A stretch of DNA of 64,000 bases from the NCBI RefSeq assembly GCF_900100195.1, contig NZ_FNES01000012.1, positions 62,001 through 126,000 of the forward strand. The letters are read 5' to 3'. Of this stretch, positions 18,354 through 26,820 are shown one piece after another. The notes beneath the pieces are model-generated. The model was not told where the DNA came from and made no database searches. It was given only the letters and a program-made list of their open reading frames with translations. How positions within the stretch are numbered: the stretch's first letter is position 1; each line of letters starts with the position of its first letter. This stretch comes from Billgrantia gudaonensis. Lineage in GTDB: Bacteria > Pseudomonadota > Gammaproteobacteria > Pseudomonadales > Halomonadaceae. The position numbers were made by a program, and so were the translations under genes.

Positions 18354-19271
18354 TCATTCGACGGACTCGAACGGTTGCCTCTCGTTGCAGGTTTCCACGA
18401 CGGCGAGTTTCAACGCATCGGCCATCGCGTGGGTCGCCGGCCCGGCACGATCCCGGTCGCGATGGATCAACTGCACCGGGTACTCGCGCACGCCGCCGGC
18501 CATCAACGGCAAAGGCTTGAGCCGCCCTGCCGCCAGCGCTTCGCGCAACCGCGTCTCGGGTATCCAGGCGAAACCGAGGCCCCGCTCGAGCATGTCCAAC
18601 GAAGTCTCGAGGTGGCTCACCGTCCAGCGCTGCTCGGCCTTGAGCCAGCCGGAATCCATCGACTGACGCTGCCCCGAGTCGCGCACCACCAGCTGGCGAT
18701 GCCGCGCAAGATCGCGCAGGTCGAGTGGGCGACTCAGACCGTGCAGGGGGTGGTCGGGATGAGCTACGGCATGAAAGCGCACGGTGACCAGCGGTTCGCC
18801 GAGGAACCCCTGGGCGGCAATCCCCGAGACCACCAGATCGGCGCGTCCGTCGTAGAGCATCTCGACACCGCCGTTGAGTACGGTCTCATGCAACTGAACG
18901 CGCACGTAGGGATAGTCCGCCGAAAAGCGGCTCAGCGCCTGAGCCAGGGCATCGGCGGGAAAGATCTGGTCCACCGCCAGCACCACCTCGGCTTCCAGCC
19001 CCTCGGAGAGCCGACCGGCGACGTCTTCCAGCGCCTCGGCGCTCTCGATCAGCTGACGGGCCCGGCGCAGCAGCATCTCGCCGGCCTCGGTGAGCCGCAC
19101 TTGACGCCCCACCGGTTCCAGCACTCGAACGCCCAACTGCTCCTCGAGCTTGTGAACGGCATGGTTGAGCGTCGAGGGGCTCTTGTGTACGGCTTCCGCG
19201 GCGCGCGCGAAACCGCCATGCTCCACCACCGCTGCCAACATCTGCCACTGGGCCAGGGTCACTCGCGACAT
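18354..19271 (-). CDS. LysR-family transcriptional regulator
   Basis: 305 residues. N-terminal winged helix-turn-helix (FARAAEAVHKSPSTLNHAVHKLE) followed by the periplasmic-binding-like effector domain. Divergent from the pirin gene with 98 bases between, the usual LysR plan in which the regulator controls itself and its neighbour. A T-N11-A dyad lies just upstream of its start codon. Effector unknown. Confidence 0.9.
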   Translation of the reverse strand: MSRVTLAQWQMLAAVVEHGGFARAAEAVHKSPSTLNHAVHKLEEQLGVRVLEPVGRQVRLTEAGEMLLRRARQLIESAEALEDVAGRLSEGLEAEVVLAVDQIFPADALAQALSRFSADYPYVRVQLHETVLNGGVEMLYDGRADLVVSGIAAQGFLGEPLVTVRFHAVAHPDHPLHGLSRPLDLRDLARHRQLVVRDSGQRQSMDSGWLKAEQRWTVSHLETSLDMLERGLGFAWIPETRLREALAAGRLKPLPLMAGGVREYPVQLIHRDRDRAGPATHAMADALKLAVVETCNERQPFESVE

Positions 19272-19272
19272 G

Positions 19273-19287
19273 TTCGAATCCCTCGAA
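19273..19287. promoter_or_regulatory. Candidate LysR-type operator (T-N11-A dyad)
   Basis: TTCGA-ATCCC-TCGAA is an inverted repeat of the LysR-box type, two bases from the LysR start codon and in the shared intergenic region with the pirin gene. Suggests autoregulation; identified by pattern only. Confidence 0.45.
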
Positions 19288-19369
19288 TCGTATCTGCGAA
19301 ACTATGCGCTTAATTTTCGAAAATGCCGTCCTAGAATGCCAGGTAAACCCAACGACGGGGAATGAACGC

Positions 19370-20233
19370 ATGAATGACACCCTGACCGCCGGACGCACCC
19401 GGCAGATCGATCGGCGCCTACGCAGCCACCCCAGCCAGGACGGCGACGGCGTGAAGATCCAGCGCATCCACGACTTCGGCGGCGGACTGGATCCCTTCCT
19501 GATGCTCGACGAGCTGGGATCCGACCGCGCCGACGATTATCTGGGCGGCTTCCCGCCGCATCCTCACCGTGGCATCCAAACCCTGACCTACGTGATTCAC
19601 GGCGGGTTGACTCACGAAGATCATCTCGGCCACACCAGCACCATTCGCGCCGGCGATGCCCAGTGGATGCATACCGGACGCGGCATCGTGCACTCCGAAA
19701 TGCCGCTGACCGACAGCCACGGGCTGCACGGCTTTCAGCTGTGGCTCAACCTGGCGGCCCGCGACAAGATGTCGCCGGCCACCTATCGCGACGTACGTGC
19801 CGCCGACATGCCCCACCTCACTGCCGAGGGGAGCGAACTGATCGCCCTGGGCGGGCGCTGGAGCCGCGACGACGGCGAAGCCGTCGAGGGGCCTCTGGAC
19901 GCGCTTGCAGGCAGCGCTGCCATCGCCCATGTGCGCCTCGCGGAGGGGGCGCGGCTGTCGCTTTCGCTGCGTAGCGACACCCTGGCGGTCTACGTCTTCC
20001 AGGGCGAGCTGCAGATCGGCGACGAAAGCGTGGCAGCCGGCGAACTGGCGCGCCTGGGGCCCGGCGATACCCTGACGCTGGCCAGCCGACACGGCGGCGA
20101 GGCGTTGCTGCTCGCCGGCACGCCCCATCGTGAGCCCATCGCCCACTATGGGCCCTTCGTGATGAACGACATGCACGAAATCGAACGAGCGCTGGCAGAC
20201 TACCGTAACGGCACCTTCACGCAAGGCGGATAG
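19370..20233 (+). CDS. Pirin family protein
   Basis: 287 residues, bicupin. The metal-binding set of the N-terminal cupin is present: FPPHPHRGIQTLTYV, EDHLGHTSTI and HSEMP supply His and Glu ligands. Bacterial pirins such as YhhW act as quercetinases in vitro; others bind metabolic enzymes. GGGGAA lies before ATG 19370. Likely controlled by the divergent LysR regulator. Confidence 0.92.
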   Translation: MNDTLTAGRTRQIDRRLRSHPSQDGDGVKIQRIHDFGGGLDPFLMLDELGSDRADDYLGGFPPHPHRGIQTLTYVIHGGLTHEDHLGHTSTIRAGDAQWMHTGRGIVHSEMPLTDSHGLHGFQLWLNLAARDKMSPATYRDVRAADMPHLTAEGSELIALGGRWSRDDGEAVEGPLDALAGSAAIAHVRLAEGARLSLSLRSDTLAVYVFQGELQIGDESVAAGELARLGPGDTLTLASRHGGEALLLAGTPHREPIAHYGPFVMNDMHEIERALADYRNGTFTQGG

Positions 20234-20300
20234 GGTTGCCTTTCGAACGCCGTTCGCGTTCAATGGAGTTGGTTAAGGAACAGCGTTCACGCATAGACCG

Positions 20301-20336
20301 CCTTGCTTGTGCCGCCCTATCGGGGCACGAGCAAGG
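20301..20336 (+). terminator. Hairpin downstream of pirin gene
   Basis: CCTTGCTTGTGCC pairs with GGCACGAGCAAGG (12 of 13 positions plus one G-T wobble) around a 10-base loop. Probably ends the pirin transcript. A long T-tract is absent. Confidence 0.5.
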
Positions 20337-20437
20337 GGTTTATGTATGTATATACAGACTAGGCAGGTCATACTTCATGGGTTAAGGTTCCGGAGGCTTT
20401 TTTCGCTTTTTCCACTTATTAGTCATGGCCGATACCC

Positions 20438-22159
20438 ATGTTGCGAATCCTCCATTCGCTGCCCCGCACCCATAAGTTGCTATTGTTACCCGTTGCCACC
20501 ATGGTCACGGTGCTGGGCGCTCAGAAGATCATCACCCTGGTAGGGGATACCCAAGGTCCGGACCCGGTTGCCGACACTCACTTCCTGCCATTGTCGCCCG
20601 AGAGTCGCCCCGGTCTCCCCTCCCTCAATACCGAACACCTCCCCGTCGCCGATGCCATTGCCGTCGCCAGCCAGGCACTCGACGCTACCCGCGAAACGAT
20701 TCCTCTCTCTCAGCTCGTTCCCAGCGAAATCGTCGAACTGGAAAGTCCCGCCGGCAACGACGAACCGAATATAGAGACGGCCGGCGAGCCACTCACGGCC
20801 GGCCTGTCGCCAGCTACGCAGGAAGGCGATACCGCTCCCTCGCAGATCGACGACGCCGCACTGCACATTGCGCTGGTTCTCGGCACTCTGACCAGTGGCA
20901 TGCTCGACGACTCGATACCGGCAGGCGACGACACGCCTGCCACGTCTTACGACGACGTCTCCGACGAAGAGCTGGCGCTGTTCGACGAAGGCCCGATCAT
21001 CCTCGAAGAGGAGATCGCCGCCAGCGAACCCTACGTGCCCGAGTGGGAGACCTACACCGTGGAGTCCGGCGACACCTTCGTCGTGCTGGCCCAGAATCGC
21101 CTCGGCCTGGGCTATGGCGAGGCGATGGAGCTGCTGGAAAGCCTGCCCGAACCGCGCCTGCTGACTCACTGGCGCCCCGGCAACCAGTTCGAGTACCAAC
21201 TCGACGAAGAGGGCCAACTGGCCCTGCTGCGCATGATGAAGAACGGCCGTGAAGGGGTGATCGTCGAACGTACCGATGAGGCGTTCGACGTGGCGACCAT
21301 CGAGCGCACCGGCGAGGCAGCCCAGCGCCTGTTCGCCGGTACCGTCAGCGGCAGCTTCGTGCGTTCGGCGCAGGCCACCGGCCTCTCCATCAGCGAGGTT
21401 ACGCAAGTCTCTCGTCTCCTGGAGAAAAAACTCGACTTTCGCCGCGACACCCGTCGCGGCGACGAGTTTCAGGTCCTGGTGGAATCCGACGTCATCGATG
21501 GCGAGAGCTTCGATTCCCGCGTGCTGGCCGTCCGGTACCTGGGTGAGCGCATGAACCTCACGGTGGTGCGCAACAGCGCCGACAATAACTTCTACACCCC
21601 GGATGGCGCGAGTCTCGATCCGGCCTTCCGCCGTCGCCCCTTTGACGGTAGCTATCGCCTGAGTTCGTCATTCAATCCCAACCGCAAGCATCCGGTGACC
21701 GGGCGCATCAGCCCCCACCGCGGCACCGACTTCGCCATGCCCATTGGCACGCCGATCGTCGCTCCGGCCAATGGTCGCGTCGAGAAGGTCGGCAACCACC
21801 CTCTGGCCGGTCGCTACGTGGTGATCCGTCACGACAACGGCTACCGCACGCGTTATCTGCACCTGTCACGGCAGCTCGTCAGCCGTGGCGAGCGGGTGAC
21901 CATGGGCGAGCGCATCGCCCTTTCCGGCAACACCGGCCGCAGCACCGGCCCCCACCTGCACTACGAGGTCCATGTCAACGACTCGGCGGTGGATGCCATG
22001 AAAGTCTCGCTGCCCGAGAACACGAGCCTCTCCGGCGAGGCGCTGGCGGCCTTCCAGAACGAGGCCGAGCCTCTGCTGGCCACTCTGGAGAGCGGCGAAA
22101 CCGGCCCGGTGGTGGCCAGTACCGCCAGCGAACGTGAGGCGGCCGACGACGATAGCTGA
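20438..22159 (+). CDS. mepM: M23 murein endopeptidase with OapA/LysM-like domain (MepM-like)
   Basis: 573 residues. A hydrophobic N-terminal anchor (residues about 14-32) is followed by an acidic linker, a LysM/OapA-like domain (YTVESGDTFVVLAQNRLGLG, near 205-270), and a C-terminal LytM domain with Zn ligands in SPHRGTDFAMP and GPHLHYEVHVN. Such enzymes cleave D-Ala-mDAP crosslinks to allow peptidoglycan growth. No strong ribosome site before ATG 20438. The acidic linker is long for the family and may reflect salt adaptation. Confidence 0.88.
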   Translation: MLRILHSLPRTHKLLLLPVATMVTVLGAQKIITLVGDTQGPDPVADTHFLPLSPESRPGLPSLNTEHLPVADAIAVASQALDATRETIPLSQLVPSEIVELESPAGNDEPNIETAGEPLTAGLSPATQEGDTAPSQIDDAALHIALVLGTLTSGMLDDSIPAGDDTPATSYDDVSDEELALFDEGPIILEEEIAASEPYVPEWETYTVESGDTFVVLAQNRLGLGYGEAMELLESLPEPRLLTHWRPGNQFEYQLDEEGQLALLRMMKNGREGVIVERTDEAFDVATIERTGEAAQRLFAGTVSGSFVRSAQATGLSISEVTQVSRLLEKKLDFRRDTRRGDEFQVLVESDVIDGESFDSRVLAVRYLGERMNLTVVRNSADNNFYTPDGASLDPAFRRRPFDGSYRLSSSFNPNRKHPVTGRISPHRGTDFAMPIGTPIVAPANGRVEKVGNHPLAGRYVVIRHDNGYRTRYLHLSRQLVSRGERVTMGERIALSGNTGRSTGPHLHYEVHVNDSAVDAMKVSLPENTSLSGEALAAFQNEAEPLLATLESGETGPVVASTASEREAADDDS

Positions 22160-22247
22160 TCGCCCCATGAGCGCCCTGTCGATGCCCCGCCGTCCAGCGG
22201 GGCATCGACGTATCGCTTCCGCGACTGCCGCCTGACCGGAGCTCCAA

Positions 22248-24104
22248 GTGTCCCCTCCTCGTCGGCAACGCGCCTTGCCAACCCCACCGCCCGACAACCG
22301 ACTCGCTGCCTTCTTCGGCGTTTTCCGCTACAGCCGCCGCGCCCTGACGCTGGTCTGGCAAACGTCACGCTGGCTCACGCTGGGGCTTGCCCTCTGCACC
22401 CTGGTTGCCGGGGTGCTGCCGGCCGTGGCTGCCTGGCTCGGCCAACTGATCGTCGATGCCGTGGTGGCGGCCATGGAGCGCCACGAAGCCACAGGCGAGG
22501 TCGACTGGTGGGGCGTGCTGCGCTACGTGCTCGCCGAGGCCGGCGTCATCGCCGCCATCGCCCTGGCGCAGCGCGGACTCTCGGCGCAGCAATCGCTGCT
22601 GCGCGCCCTGCTCGGCCAGAAGGTCAACGTGATGATTCTCGAGAAGGCGGGCACGCTCTCGCTAGCCCAATTCGAGGATTCGGAGTTCTACGACAAGCTC
22701 ACCCGCGCCCGCCGCGAGGCCTCCACCCGACCGCTGGGCCTGGTCAACAAGACTTTCGCCCTGCTCCAGAACGCCATCTCCCTGGGCAGTTTCGGCGTAT
22801 TGCTGGTGGGGTTCTCCCCCTGGGCACTGCTCGTTCTGGTGACCGGCGCCCTGCCGGTGTTCATTTCCGAGGCCAAGTTCTCCGGCGACGCTTTCCGCCT
22901 GTTCCGCTGGCGCTCGCCACAGACCCGCATGCAGATGTACCTGGAAACGGTGCTGGCCCGCGAGGACAGCATCAAGGAGGTCAAGCTATTCGGCCTCGAG
23001 CCGCTGCTACTGGGCCGCTATCGCGATATCTTCGACACCCTCTACGCCGAGGACCGGCGCCTGACGATCCGCCGCGAAACCTGGGGCTTTCTGCTCGGTC
23101 TGCTGGGCACCCTGGCCTTCTACGCCGCCTACGCCTGGGTCGTGGCCGAAACCGTCACCGGCGCGCTGACACTGGGCGAGATGACCATGTACCTGATGGT
23201 CTTCAAGCAGGGACAGGCGGCGCTGTCGGCGAGCCTCACCGCCATCAGCGGCATGTACGAAGACAACCTCTACCTTTCCAACCTCTACGAATACCTCGAG
23301 CAGCCAACGCCCCGCGACGCCGGCACCCTCACCCGGGGCGAGCGCCCCGGCGACGGTATCCGCTTCGAACGGGTGAGCTTCACCTATCCCGGGGCGAAAA
23401 CGCCGGCCCTCAGAGACATCACGTTGCACCTGGCGCCGGGGCAGAGCCTGGCACTGGTGGGCGCCAACGGCTCGGGCAAGACCACCCTCATCAAGCTGCT
23501 CACCCGCCTCTACGAGCCCAGCCACGGACGCATCCTGCTCGACGGCAGCGATCTGCGCGACTGGGACATCGCCACGCTGCGTCGGCGCATCGGGGTGATC
23601 TTTCAGGATTTCGTACGCTATCAGCTCAAGGTCGGCGAGAATCTGGGCGCCGGCGACGTGGCCGCCTTCGAGGACGAGGCGCGCTGGCGCGAGGCAGCCC
23701 GTCGCGGCCTGGCCGAGGACTTCATCGCCGACATGCCCGGCGGCTATCACACCCAGCTGGGACGTTGGTTCAAGGGTGGCCAGGAGCTCTCCGGCGGCCA
23801 GTGGCAGAAGATCGCCCTGTCGCGGGCCTACATGCGGTCAGGTGCCGACATCCTGGTGCTCGACGAGCCCACCGCCGCCATGGACGCCGCCGCCGAAGCC
23901 GAAGTCTATGCCCAGTTCCGCGAGCATGCTCACGACAAGATGACCTTGCTCATCTCGCATCGCTTCTCCACGGTGCGCGCCGCCGACCAGATCCTGGTGG
24001 TCGACGGCGGCGAGATCATCGAGCGCGGCGACCATGCCAGCCTGATGGCGCAGAACGGCCGGTATGCCAGGCTGTTCCGATTGCAGGCCAGGGGGTATCG
24101 ATGA
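22248..24104 (+). CDS. ABC transporter, fused membrane and ATPase domains
   Basis: 618 residues. Six transmembrane helices (about 40-330) followed by a nucleotide-binding domain: Walker A GANGSGKTT, Q-loop VIFQDF, signature LSGGQWQK, Walker B ILVLDEPTAAMD, H-loop ISHRFSTVR. This is the half-size exporter type that works as a dimer. Cargo not evident; the neighbouring envelope genes hint at a lipid or peptide. GTG 22248 has GGAG upstream. The stop is one base from the end of the convergent L,D-transpeptidase gene. Confidence 0.9.
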   Translation: MSPPRRQRALPTPPPDNRLAAFFGVFRYSRRALTLVWQTSRWLTLGLALCTLVAGVLPAVAAWLGQLIVDAVVAAMERHEATGEVDWWGVLRYVLAEAGVIAAIALAQRGLSAQQSLLRALLGQKVNVMILEKAGTLSLAQFEDSEFYDKLTRARREASTRPLGLVNKTFALLQNAISLGSFGVLLVGFSPWALLVLVTGALPVFISEAKFSGDAFRLFRWRSPQTRMQMYLETVLAREDSIKEVKLFGLEPLLLGRYRDIFDTLYAEDRRLTIRRETWGFLLGLLGTLAFYAAYAWVVAETVTGALTLGEMTMYLMVFKQGQAALSASLTAISGMYEDNLYLSNLYEYLEQPTPRDAGTLTRGERPGDGIRFERVSFTYPGAKTPALRDITLHLAPGQSLALVGANGSGKTTLIKLLTRLYEPSHGRILLDGSDLRDWDIATLRRRIGVIFQDFVRYQLKVGENLGAGDVAAFEDEARWREAARRGLAEDFIADMPGGYHTQLGRWFKGGQELSGGQWQKIALSRAYMRSGADILVLDEPTAAMDAAAEAEVYAQFREHAHDKMTLLISHRFSTVRAADQILVVDGGEIIERGDHASLMAQNGRYARLFRLQARGYR

Positions 24105-24105
24105 G

Positions 24106-25689
24106 TCAAGGAGTCAGTGGCCGATCCAGTGCCTCGAGCAACGCATCGTCGCGATCATAGATATCCGGCCGGAAGGCCAGGGCACCATCCTCGGACGGAT
24201 GCACCGTCCAGTAGTGGAGAACCACCGGTACGTGCCGGGCCAGCGACACGTTACGGGTATCTCCGCTGGCGATGAGCGCTGCCAGGTTTCGCTCGGTACC
24301 CGTGTCGTCGAGCAGCCTCTGAGCGAAGGTCTCGGCCTGCTCGACGCGAATGCAGCCGGAACTGAAAGCACGCTGCTGCCGAGCGAACAATCCTTGCGCC
24401 GGGGTGTCGTGCAGGTAGACCAGGTGGTCGTTGGGAAAGCGGATCACGACGCGTCCCAGTGCATTGTTGGGCCCCGGCGCCTGGCGCAGGATCACGTTGC
24501 CGGGGCTCGCCCAGTCGATCGACCAGGGATCGAGAGGCTCGCCGGAAGGGCTGAGCACCTGAATGCGCTCCCGCCACAGGTAGCCCAGGTCCTCGCGCAC
24601 CTTGGGAAGTACGTCCTGGCGCAGGATGGTCGGCGGAATCGTCCAGCTAGGATTGACGGTCAGATGGGTGATCTCGGAGCGCAGCGACGGCGTGCGCCGG
24701 TAAGGGCGTCCCACCACGATTCGCGATCGCCAGATATCACCGCTGGGACGGAAGTAGCTCAGCCGGTAGCCGGCGATGTCCACCAGCACGAATACCTCCG
24801 GCAGTCCGTGGAGAAGCCAGCGTGCCCGCTCCAGGTTGAGGCGGATCTGATCGATGCGTCTCGCGACCGGAACGTTGAGCGCGGCACGAGTCTCGCGACC
24901 GACGATGCCGTCCACCTCGAGCAGGTGACGCCGCTGAAAACGCTTCACCGCTGCGGCCAGGGCATCATCGAAGCGCTGCGGATCGGGCCTATCCTGAGCG
25001 GCATCGACCGCCATCACCTCCAGCTCACCGATGATGGCCAACCGTTCACGCAGTCGCTCCACGTCGGCATGAACGTCGCCAGGTCGCAGCGCGACATCGC
25101 GCTCGGGCAGGGTCGGCCAACCGCCCAGTCGCTGGATGTTACGGTAGCGCGCCAGCCCCGCGCGCAGGCGCTCATAGGGGGCATAGTCGGGCCGCGCCTG
25201 CTCGAACGCCTGCTCGAAGCGCTGGCCGTCGACGGCTTGCGATACGCTTGCCATATCCAGCGCCGGCGCCCTGATCGGCACCTCCCAGGCGGGATCGATC
25301 GCGTAGGGATCCACCTTGCCGCGCTGCAGGTGTTCGAGAGCCGTGAGCAATGAGCGGCTTGCCGCCAGCTCGAAGCGGGCCCGCGCCTCGTCGTCCGCCG
25401 CTAGCTGGCGATATTGCGCCAGCAGGCGATCGGGCCGGTAGTCCTGGGGATCGAGGCCGTCACGGTCAAGAGTGTGCAGAGCCGCCGCGAAGGCTGCCAC
25501 CTGCTCGCCATTTTGCCAGGCGGGTCGGGCGTCTCGCGCAGCATAGAAAGCCTGAAGCTCGTCGCTCTCCCCCTCCAACTGGCGCTCCAGCTCCCTGCTC
25601 AGCGGCAGGACCTCGTCACCCTCCGTCAACGCCGCCGATACTGGGCTCGACAGCATCAATAGCACGCCTATTGCGACAATGACCCGCAT
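24106..25689 (-). CDS. L,D-transpeptidase, YcbB/LdtD type
   Basis: 527 residues with a signal peptide (cut near SAALTEG, residue 20). It contains a peptidoglycan-binding domain (FDDALAAAVKRFQRRHLLEVDG, near 240-275) and a YkuD catalytic domain with the HDTP and SSGCIRV motifs (catalytic Cys near 430). LdtD enzymes make 3-3 mDAP crosslinks in the periplasm and allow beta-lactam tolerance. Convergent with the ABC transporter and divergent from a second L,D-transpeptidase-like gene. Confidence 0.92.
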   Translation of the reverse strand: MRVIVAIGVLLMLSSPVSAALTEGDEVLPLSRELERQLEGESDELQAFYAARDARPAWQNGEQVAAFAAALHTLDRDGLDPQDYRPDRLLAQYRQLAADDEARARFELAASRSLLTALEHLQRGKVDPYAIDPAWEVPIRAPALDMASVSQAVDGQRFEQAFEQARPDYAPYERLRAGLARYRNIQRLGGWPTLPERDVALRPGDVHADVERLRERLAIIGELEVMAVDAAQDRPDPQRFDDALAAAVKRFQRRHLLEVDGIVGRETRAALNVPVARRIDQIRLNLERARWLLHGLPEVFVLVDIAGYRLSYFRPSGDIWRSRIVVGRPYRRTPSLRSEITHLTVNPSWTIPPTILRQDVLPKVREDLGYLWRERIQVLSPSGEPLDPWSIDWASPGNVILRQAPGPNNALGRVVIRFPNDHLVYLHDTPAQGLFARQQRAFSSGCIRVEQAETFAQRLLDDTGTERNLAALIASGDTRNVSLARHVPVVLHYWTVHPSEDGALAFRPDIYDRDDALLEALDRPLTP

Positions 25690-25827
25690 GGTCGTCCCCT
25701 GTTTCGTTGATTCGTGCGCTAGCCATCCCTGCCTTGCTGGTCATAATAGCCACAGTCGCGGGGCTACAGAGAAGTCAGCCCCATTTCGATCGCCTGATGC
25801 ACGCAGACTCGACGAGCCGGAGAGCCC

Positions 25828-26544
25828 ATGCCCCGCTTCACCCTGCTGCCCGTTATCGGCCTTGCCGCCCTGCTACTGTCGCTGCCCGCCGCCAGCGGCG
25901 ATTTTTTCGTGCGCGCACGCCTCGCCCCCGACGGCGCTCCCTCGCCGCTGGCATCCACTCTGACGCGACTCGCCCCCCAGGCCGATCCCCTGGTGCTCGA
26001 GCTGGCTGCCTCCGCGCTCGCCTGTGCCGATCCGCACGCCGAACGCCTGGCGGTCATCGACTTTTCGCTGCCCTCCACCAAACCGCGCCTGTGGGTCTTC
26101 GACCTCGACGAGCGACGCCTGCTTTTCAAGGAACTGGTCTCCCATGGCCAGGGCTCCGGCAATGCCATGGCCACCGCCTTCTCCAACGTGCCCGAAAGCC
26201 ACCAATCGAGCCTGGGGCTGTTCCGCACGCGAAACAGCTACGTCGGTCGCAACGGCTACTCTCTGCGCCTGGAAGGGCTCGAAGCCGGTATCAACGACCT
26301 CGCCTTCGAGCGCGCCATCGTCATTCACGGTGCCGACTACGTCAGCGAAGCGTTCATCGAGAGGACCGGGCGCCTGGGGCGCAGCTATGGCTGCCCGGCC
26401 GTTCGTCAAGACATCGCCGCTCCGCTGATCGACAGCCTCAAGGAGGAGCACTACCTGTTCGCCTACTATCCGGACCCGGCCTGGCTGAGGGACTCCGCCT
26501 TTCTCGACTGCTCGAACGACGACCGCCAGTTCGCCATGCAGTGA
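25828..26544 (+). CDS. L,D-transpeptidase catalytic-domain protein (YkuD_2 type)
   Basis: 238 residues with a signal peptide (about 1-24). The catalytic part is of the PF13645 type: SHGQGSGN, SSLGLFRTRNSYVGRNGYSLRLEG, IVIHGADYVSE, then RSYGCPAVRQD with the catalytic Cys. This family is distinct from LdtD and often has hydrolase roles or none assigned. CGGAGAG precedes ATG 25828. Divergent from the LdtD-type gene, so two unrelated-subfamily Ldt enzymes share one promoter region. Confidence 0.88.
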   Translation: MPRFTLLPVIGLAALLLSLPAASGDFFVRARLAPDGAPSPLASTLTRLAPQADPLVLELAASALACADPHAERLAVIDFSLPSTKPRLWVFDLDERRLLFKELVSHGQGSGNAMATAFSNVPESHQSSLGLFRTRNSYVGRNGYSLRLEGLEAGINDLAFERAIVIHGADYVSEAFIERTGRLGRSYGCPAVRQDIAAPLIDSLKEEHYLFAYYPDPAWLRDSAFLDCSNDDRQFAMQ

Positions 26545-26554
26545 GCACCTGCCG

Positions 26555-26571
26555 GGCACCATCCCGGGGCA
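26555..26571. promoter_or_regulatory. Candidate NtrC site upstream of nitrate transporter
   Basis: GGCACC-ATCCC-GGGGCA matches the NtrC dyad TGCACC-N5-GGTGCA at 10 of 12 positions. Its centre is about 143 bases upstream of the start predicted from the sigma-54 promoter at 26679. A second half-site, TGCACC, lies at 26586. The dyad could also be a hairpin ending the preceding gene. Confidence 0.4.
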
Positions 26572-26678
26572 CGTGGTCGCTGCAATGCACCATGACGCCC
26601 CTTCTCGTGTCCGATCAGCCGCCCGCCCAGCCCCGACAGTTTTCGCAACACACTGCCAATAAAGCAGAAAATGGATAT

Positions 26679-26694
26679 TGGCAAGATTATCGCT
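26679..26694 (+). promoter_or_regulatory. Candidate sigma-54 promoter of nitrate transporter
   Basis: TGGCAAGATTATCGCT keeps the invariant GG (-24) and GC (-12) with exact spacing and differs from TGGCAYRNNNNTTGCW at two positions. Predicted start near 26706, giving a leader of about 115 bases. Confidence 0.6.
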
Positions 26695-26731
26695 TGAGAC
26701 AAGTCAAGACTGGGTAGGCGTGGACCAGGCT

Positions 26732-26781
26732 CTCCGACCCGGGAGTACGAGTGCGTCGAACCTGACCTTCAACGCCGAAGG
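26732..26781 (+). promoter_or_regulatory. Two hexaloop hairpins in the nitrate transporter leader (possible NasT target)
   Basis: Hairpin 1 at 26732-26745 is CTCC, loop GACCCG, GGAG. Hairpin 2 at 26766-26781 is CCTTC, loop AACGCC, GAAGG. ANTAR-protein RNA targets consist of two hairpins with six-base loops having A at position 1 and G at position 4; hairpin 2 fits, hairpin 1 does not. No terminator with a T-run follows, so the mechanism is open. Confidence 0.4.
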
Positions 26782-26820
26782 ACACGTTCATGCATTCGCT
26801 GCCCCAAGAGGTCGACGCCC

